This document shows, one piece after another, positions 60,601 to 64,000 of a stretch of DNA of 64,000 bases (within the stretch, counting starts at the first letter, position 1; the number at the start of each line of letters is the position of its first letter). Under the pieces are notes generated by a model. The model saw only the letters and a list, made by a program, of their open reading frames with translations, was not told where the DNA came from and ran no database searches. The translations under genes and the position numbers were made by a program. The stretch comes from Tetranychus cinnabarinus (taxonomy: Eukaryota; Arthropoda; Arachnida; Trombidiformes; Tetranychidae), in contig WHVY01000006.1 in the NCBI GenBank assembly GCA_022266195.1, positions 5,332,001 to 5,396,000 on the forward strand. Reading direction: 5' to 3'.

Positions 60601-61979
60601 ATGGCAAACATTGAAGGTAAGTCTGATGCTATTAAACATAGAAATTTCATTTTTACTAATCTGAATTTATCGTGAATTTCAGGTGACAAATGGTTTTGTG
60701 CCCAAGATGTCTTCACCAAGAAAGTTATTTGTTCTAATATTAGTGAAATTGAACAAAGATTTTCTGCTCTTGAAACTGCTCAAAAATGTGATATGCCTAT
60801 CTTCATGAAAACAAAACATGGATATGAATATTGTAAAATTATCTATCTTGGATCCGAACAAGGAGCTAAAAAAACTATGGAGAACATACAATGTGGAACC
60901 GATCCAACCAGTGAGTAATATTTCTATTTATTTCTAATTTCTTAGCATGATCATGCCATTATCTTGCCTAAAATAATTCTGCTTTTGGTATTACAGGCAC
61001 AGCTCATTCGATCAATATTGAAGCTACACTTCAAAATGTCCAAAAAAACCAGGAGAAAATTCTTTCTATGATGGATTTAATTCTAAAAAGACAGGAAGCT
61101 CAAGCAATCAAAATTGACTCGATTACAAAGAATTTACATAGTATTGAAGGTTGCAACGCAAGTGCATCAATGCCCCTTGATTCACCATCAAAGTCTTATG
61201 GTGAACAATCACAAATTGACTCCGAATCATCACAAAAAAGTGTGATTTCAAACAAGAGTTATGTTCCAGATGGCCTGAAAAAAGTTCCAGCTCTATCTGG
61301 AAGGAATGAGCTCAAACATGTTTACCCTGTCAACAGATTCATTCCCAATTCACCTTATGAGATAAGGTTGATTGGTGTTCAAATACTTGAAGCTTGCCGA
61401 AAGAATAGAGAAGTAAGTAGCTCATCTAATCATGTCCATGTCATGATCATAGTATATTCTTACTAAGATTTTTTATTTTCTTTTTCTAGTGGCTGAGAGC
61501 AGCTGAAAATTTAAAAATACGTGATATTGACGAGAGTTCAATGAAAAACGTTCGAAAATTACTTGTTGATGGTCCATCATGTGCTAGGAGACTTTCTCGT
61601 GATCTATCTTCAGTAATATATGGTGATGAAAAACTCAGTGCTTATATCGTTGGATTCGATGGAAAAGGAGGAAAAAACACACGACATGATTCAGCTAAGC
61701 CAAATGAGAGACAGATCATGCCAATTGATGAAGAAAATAAAATGAGAAGTAAGTACATAATTGGAATGAAGTAACATGACATGATCTTACTAAGTATAAT
61801 ACTAATATCTTTCTTTCATTGCAGAGATTTACTCATTTATTGATGAAATTTTTGAAAGACAAGCTGTGTGGAAAGAACTTGTGTCTGACCCAATAAACCA
61901 AAAAGGAAGAGAGACAAAAGTCAAGCTTAGGTCAAGATCAAAAGATGCTAGCCCAGGCCAAGATCATTTTGAGGAATAA
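60601..61979 (+). CDS. BEN-domain protein 2 of the transposon (357 aa, 5 exons)
   Basis: Exons 60601-60616, 60683-60910, 60997-61412, 61490-61748 and 61825-61979 give 1,074 nt in frame. It is a paralogue of BEN1, with the same domain order and a comparable phase-1 intron after the first short exon and before the last one. The N-terminal module has YCKIIYLGSEQGAKKTMENI. The coiled coil is at about 88-125, and the BEN-like domain is at about 190-340, ending VWKELVSDPINQKGRE. The C-terminus is basic and Ser-rich. Introns 2, 3 and 4 each contain one CATGATC-type motif copy. It starts 200 bp after BEN1 on the same strand with its own leader. Role: probably an accessory DNA-binding protein of the element, or its repressor; that is inference. 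Confidence 0.75.
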
Positions 61980-62224
61980 ATCTAAATTACATGTAAAATT
62001 GATCAAGATATTACCATAGTTAAATCAAAGCTAAGCTGGAAATTTTCTCATTTTGAAATAAATTCATTTATAATACTGACGTGTTCATGATGATCGCATT
62101 CACTATTTGTATTGAATACATGACAGTAACCAAGTGATATCATTAAAGATTCATGTCTACGCAATCGTGAAATGATTTATGTTTCTTTATTGTGGTCATT
62201 GCATGGACATGCCATGATCTTATC

Positions 62225-63641
62225 AATAAGATCAAGTTATTGTTAAAAAAACGCGTAAGAAATCGCTTGTTCACTGGTATAACAAGAGTAAAAATCAGCT
62301 GTAAATCTTGTATAGAAGCATATCTATCTGAACGTGTAAATTTGTAAACCTAAAATTTCGTGATCAATTTACTGGTAAATTTATGCTATAGAAGAAATGG
62401 TTTCAATCACCTTCCATATGACTCGTTTGCTAAAATATATAATGAAAAAATCTTTATTTCTTAACATGTAGAGCTAAGCAATAGTTGTAAGACCGAACAA
62501 GGGATCATAGCACTAACATGTGTGCTTCTCCTTCAGTAAAATCCCATTGGTTTTTTAACCCGGGAATGTGATAACTCTTTTCGAGTTTCCGTTTTCACTA
62601 TTTATGCCATAGTTTAAGGTTGATCATTCACGCTGAACTGAGACTGAATAAGACTGGCAAAAACAATGGTTCAACTCACTTAATGCGAACACAATTTATC
62701 AAAATTAAACACTTTTTTGGGCAAAACATTTTCTCTTTCAACTTGCACAGCTTCATGGGCAAAATTGTGTCTCTGTTTTTCCTGTTCAATCCCACGAAGG
62801 ACACAAAAAGTTGTAAAAAGTTTCCTCAATATTGGATATCAGGAGAATTGAGAGTTTCTTTGTTCATTATTTTTACATTTTGTTTTCAGTTTCAAAGTAT
62901 TGATGAACATGAGAGAAAAAAGAAAAGCCTTTTCATCGTATTCGCATTTCCTTTCAATGCTCTGATTATTCCAACATTTGGGTCCTTTTCTTTACATATT
63001 TTTCCCTGTTTTGCCAATTTTTTATTTCGACTGACAAACATTCTGTTGCCAAAGTTATCATTTTTTGCAGTTACATTTCCTCGATATTTAACCATAATAA
63101 ATCTGGATGCGATTTGTTGGAACATTTTCATGATGAAAAGGCTTAAGTTAGTTCAAGTTTTTAAATTGGTTGCAAGTTTACTGTGAAACTATTATAGTAA
63201 AGAGACATTTTGAGGAGAAAAGACAAAATTGGATTTCTTTTATTCTTAATAACTTGGGAGATAGTTTAATTGGGCAATTAATAATTACTAAATTAGTTTA
63301 CATTAACATTGTCATTTGCATGAGTTCACGGATAAAGTCAATCGTGTCTCTATTAACCTGATCAAAGAATCATTTTTAGGTCAATTATTTTTCTTTTGTC
63401 TTTGCAGACTATTTGCCTGGGTTAACAATTGGGTTTGATTAGCTTTGTTTGTTTCTTTTCATTTCTCATCATTAGACTCGATTAATTGCTATTCAAATAA
63501 AGCTGAACAGTTTAAAATCAAATGATTATTTCATGTTCTTGAATCAACAGCGAGCAGACTTTAAAAGACTTCATCAAAAAATAAAATCTGTATAGCAAGT
63601 TTCATCTTTAAATTGCAGTAAATAAAATTGAAATTAAAAAG
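62225..63641 (+). other. Non-coding stretch before the last gene
   Basis: A long frame at 62680-63186 (Phe/Lys-rich, ATG at 62680) overlaps an open antisense frame (62892-63131). Neither has recognisable features, and both probably reflect A/T-biased sequence. Nothing else is seen apart from the promoter region of the gene at 63642. Confidence 0.35.
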
Positions 63642-63908
63642 ATGAACAGTGTTTTGCTTTTCATTTTAGTGGTTTCTTGGACAAGCGTCATCGAATCTTC
63701 TGATAGTGAACTTGATTTACAAGACTTGCTGGAATTTCCTGAAAATTTTGATGATGATGATGATGTGGAAATAGTACATGAAGTTCACCATCTTCCAGAC
63801 ATGGATCTTGACGAAGCCCGGTGGGACGACAACCAAGATGATGATGAGGATAAGCCTGACGCTGAAGGACTCTATGAATCGGTGCAAGACTCTATATGGA
63901 TATTTTAA
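63642..63908 (+). CDS. Small secreted acidic protein (88 aa)
   Basis: Single exon with a proper ATG and an A-rich leader (AAATTAAAAAGATGAAC). It has a clear signal peptide (SVLLFILVVSWTSVIESS, about 1-20). The mature part is about a quarter Asp and also Glu-rich, with runs such as FDDDDDVEIVHEVHH and DNQDDDEDKPD, no Cys, and the ending SIWIF. AATAAA follows at 63932-63937 and again at 63978-63983. The acidic mature chain suggests calcium or cation binding, or a propeptide-like part, but I recognise no family. It could also be the first exon of a longer gene if the TAA is not the true end; the nearby poly(A) signals argue against that. Confidence 0.75.
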   Translation: MNSVLLFILVVSWTSVIESSDSELDLQDLLEFPENFDDDDDVEIVHEVHHLPDMDLDEARWDDNQDDDEDKPDAEGLYESVQDSIWIF

Positions 63909-63931
63909 CTAATCCACATCCAATGTCCAAA

Positions 63932-63937
63932 ATAAAT
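63932..63937 (+). terminator. AATAAA signal of the acidic protein gene
   Basis: AATAAA 24 bp after the stop codon; a second one lies at 63978-63983. Confidence 0.5.
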
Positions 63938-64000
63938 CTACAACTTAATGCTCAATGTATCTCTCGATTAACTTTGCAATAAAGAAAATGATATGAAAGA

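Larger units (their letters stand above)
56543..62224. repeat. Interspersed CATGRCATGATC motif array
   Basis: GATCATGGCATGATCAT-like copies occur at about 56543, 57049, 58343, 59763 (doubled), 60944, 61430, 61774 and 62202, with weaker half-sites at 61684 and 61713. They lie in both orientations, inside three introns and one phase-0 intron of the BEN genes, inside the transposase coding region and beyond both outer genes. I did not notice the motif elsewhere in the window. Such arrays serve as transposase or accessory-protein binding sites in CACTA elements. Confidence 0.65.

Noticed and set aside
56361..62200. Possible terminal inverted repeat of the three-gene transposon (AATGACCAC..AA near 56372 and its complement near 62190)
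   Set aside because: Only about 10-12 bases agree, with gaps, and no target duplication or CACTA-type end is present; too weak to define the ends.
62620..63186. 188-codon plus-strand frame
   Set aside because: Phe-rich complement of a Lys-rich antisense frame; no ATG at the stated start and no recognisable domain on either strand.
1..64000. tRNA, rRNA and CRISPR arrays
   Set aside because: I looked for B-box-like GTTCRANNC with a cloverleaf, conserved rRNA segments and regularly spaced repeats, and found none.

Overview
The window is AT-rich animal nuclear DNA. The evidence is GT-AG introns, polyadenylation signals, a multi-exon Ser-rich scaffold gene spread over 13 kb, and several classes of eukaryotic transposable element. 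An INAF-type membrane motif and an errantivirus-like element point to an arthropod. A mite or other chelicerate is plausible, but the species cannot be fixed from the sequence. All functional names rest on motifs read by eye, because no database was searched.

Region 1 (1 to about 14,300) is a mosaic of mobile elements. It opens with the 3' part of a Ty3/gypsy, errantivirus-like element: integrase read straight into a class I-like envelope protein. A RING, TRAF-type zinc finger, coiled-coil and ubiquitin-like gene follows, broken by one frameshift and bracketed by a related short palindrome on each side. A second, inverted and damaged fragment of the same element lies at 7274-8842. A further stack of insertions can be read layer by layer between 8877 and 10830: a TA-flanked MITE, holding an 8-bp-TSD MITE and a 1,041-bp solo LTR, and beside it a second TA-flanked foldback. 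Around these lies a large interrupted inverted duplication (about 5.1-6.7 kb against 11.9-14.3 kb). It carries a small family of secreted-peptide genes: two intact (11321-11476 and 13107-13229, minus strand) and two matching degraded copies. The signal peptide is conserved and the mature part is not.

Region 2 (about 14,300-30,400) is gene-poor, with one TA-flanked element (22302-22900), simple repeats and one possible micropeptide.

Region 3 (30,417-45,926) is one large plus-strand gene. I reconstruct seven coding exons (1,296 aa) ending in a C-terminus that resembles the AKAP2/MISP C-terminal family. An eighth exon at 44913-45926, in the same phase as exon 7, encodes an INAF-like transmembrane motif plus a Ser-rich tail. 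It would give an alternative, membrane-anchored 1,603-aa isoform.

Region 4 (about 46,000-56,500) is mostly non-coding, with an 844-bp foldback element at 54619-55462.

Region 5 (56,543-62,224) looks like one DNA transposon: an EnSpm/CACTA-type (tnp2-like) transposase on the minus strand, facing away from two related plus-strand BEN-domain genes. A CATGRCATGATC-type motif recurs across the whole block, including most introns of the BEN genes. The transposon ends were not found.

The window closes with a small secreted acidic protein gene (63642-63908).
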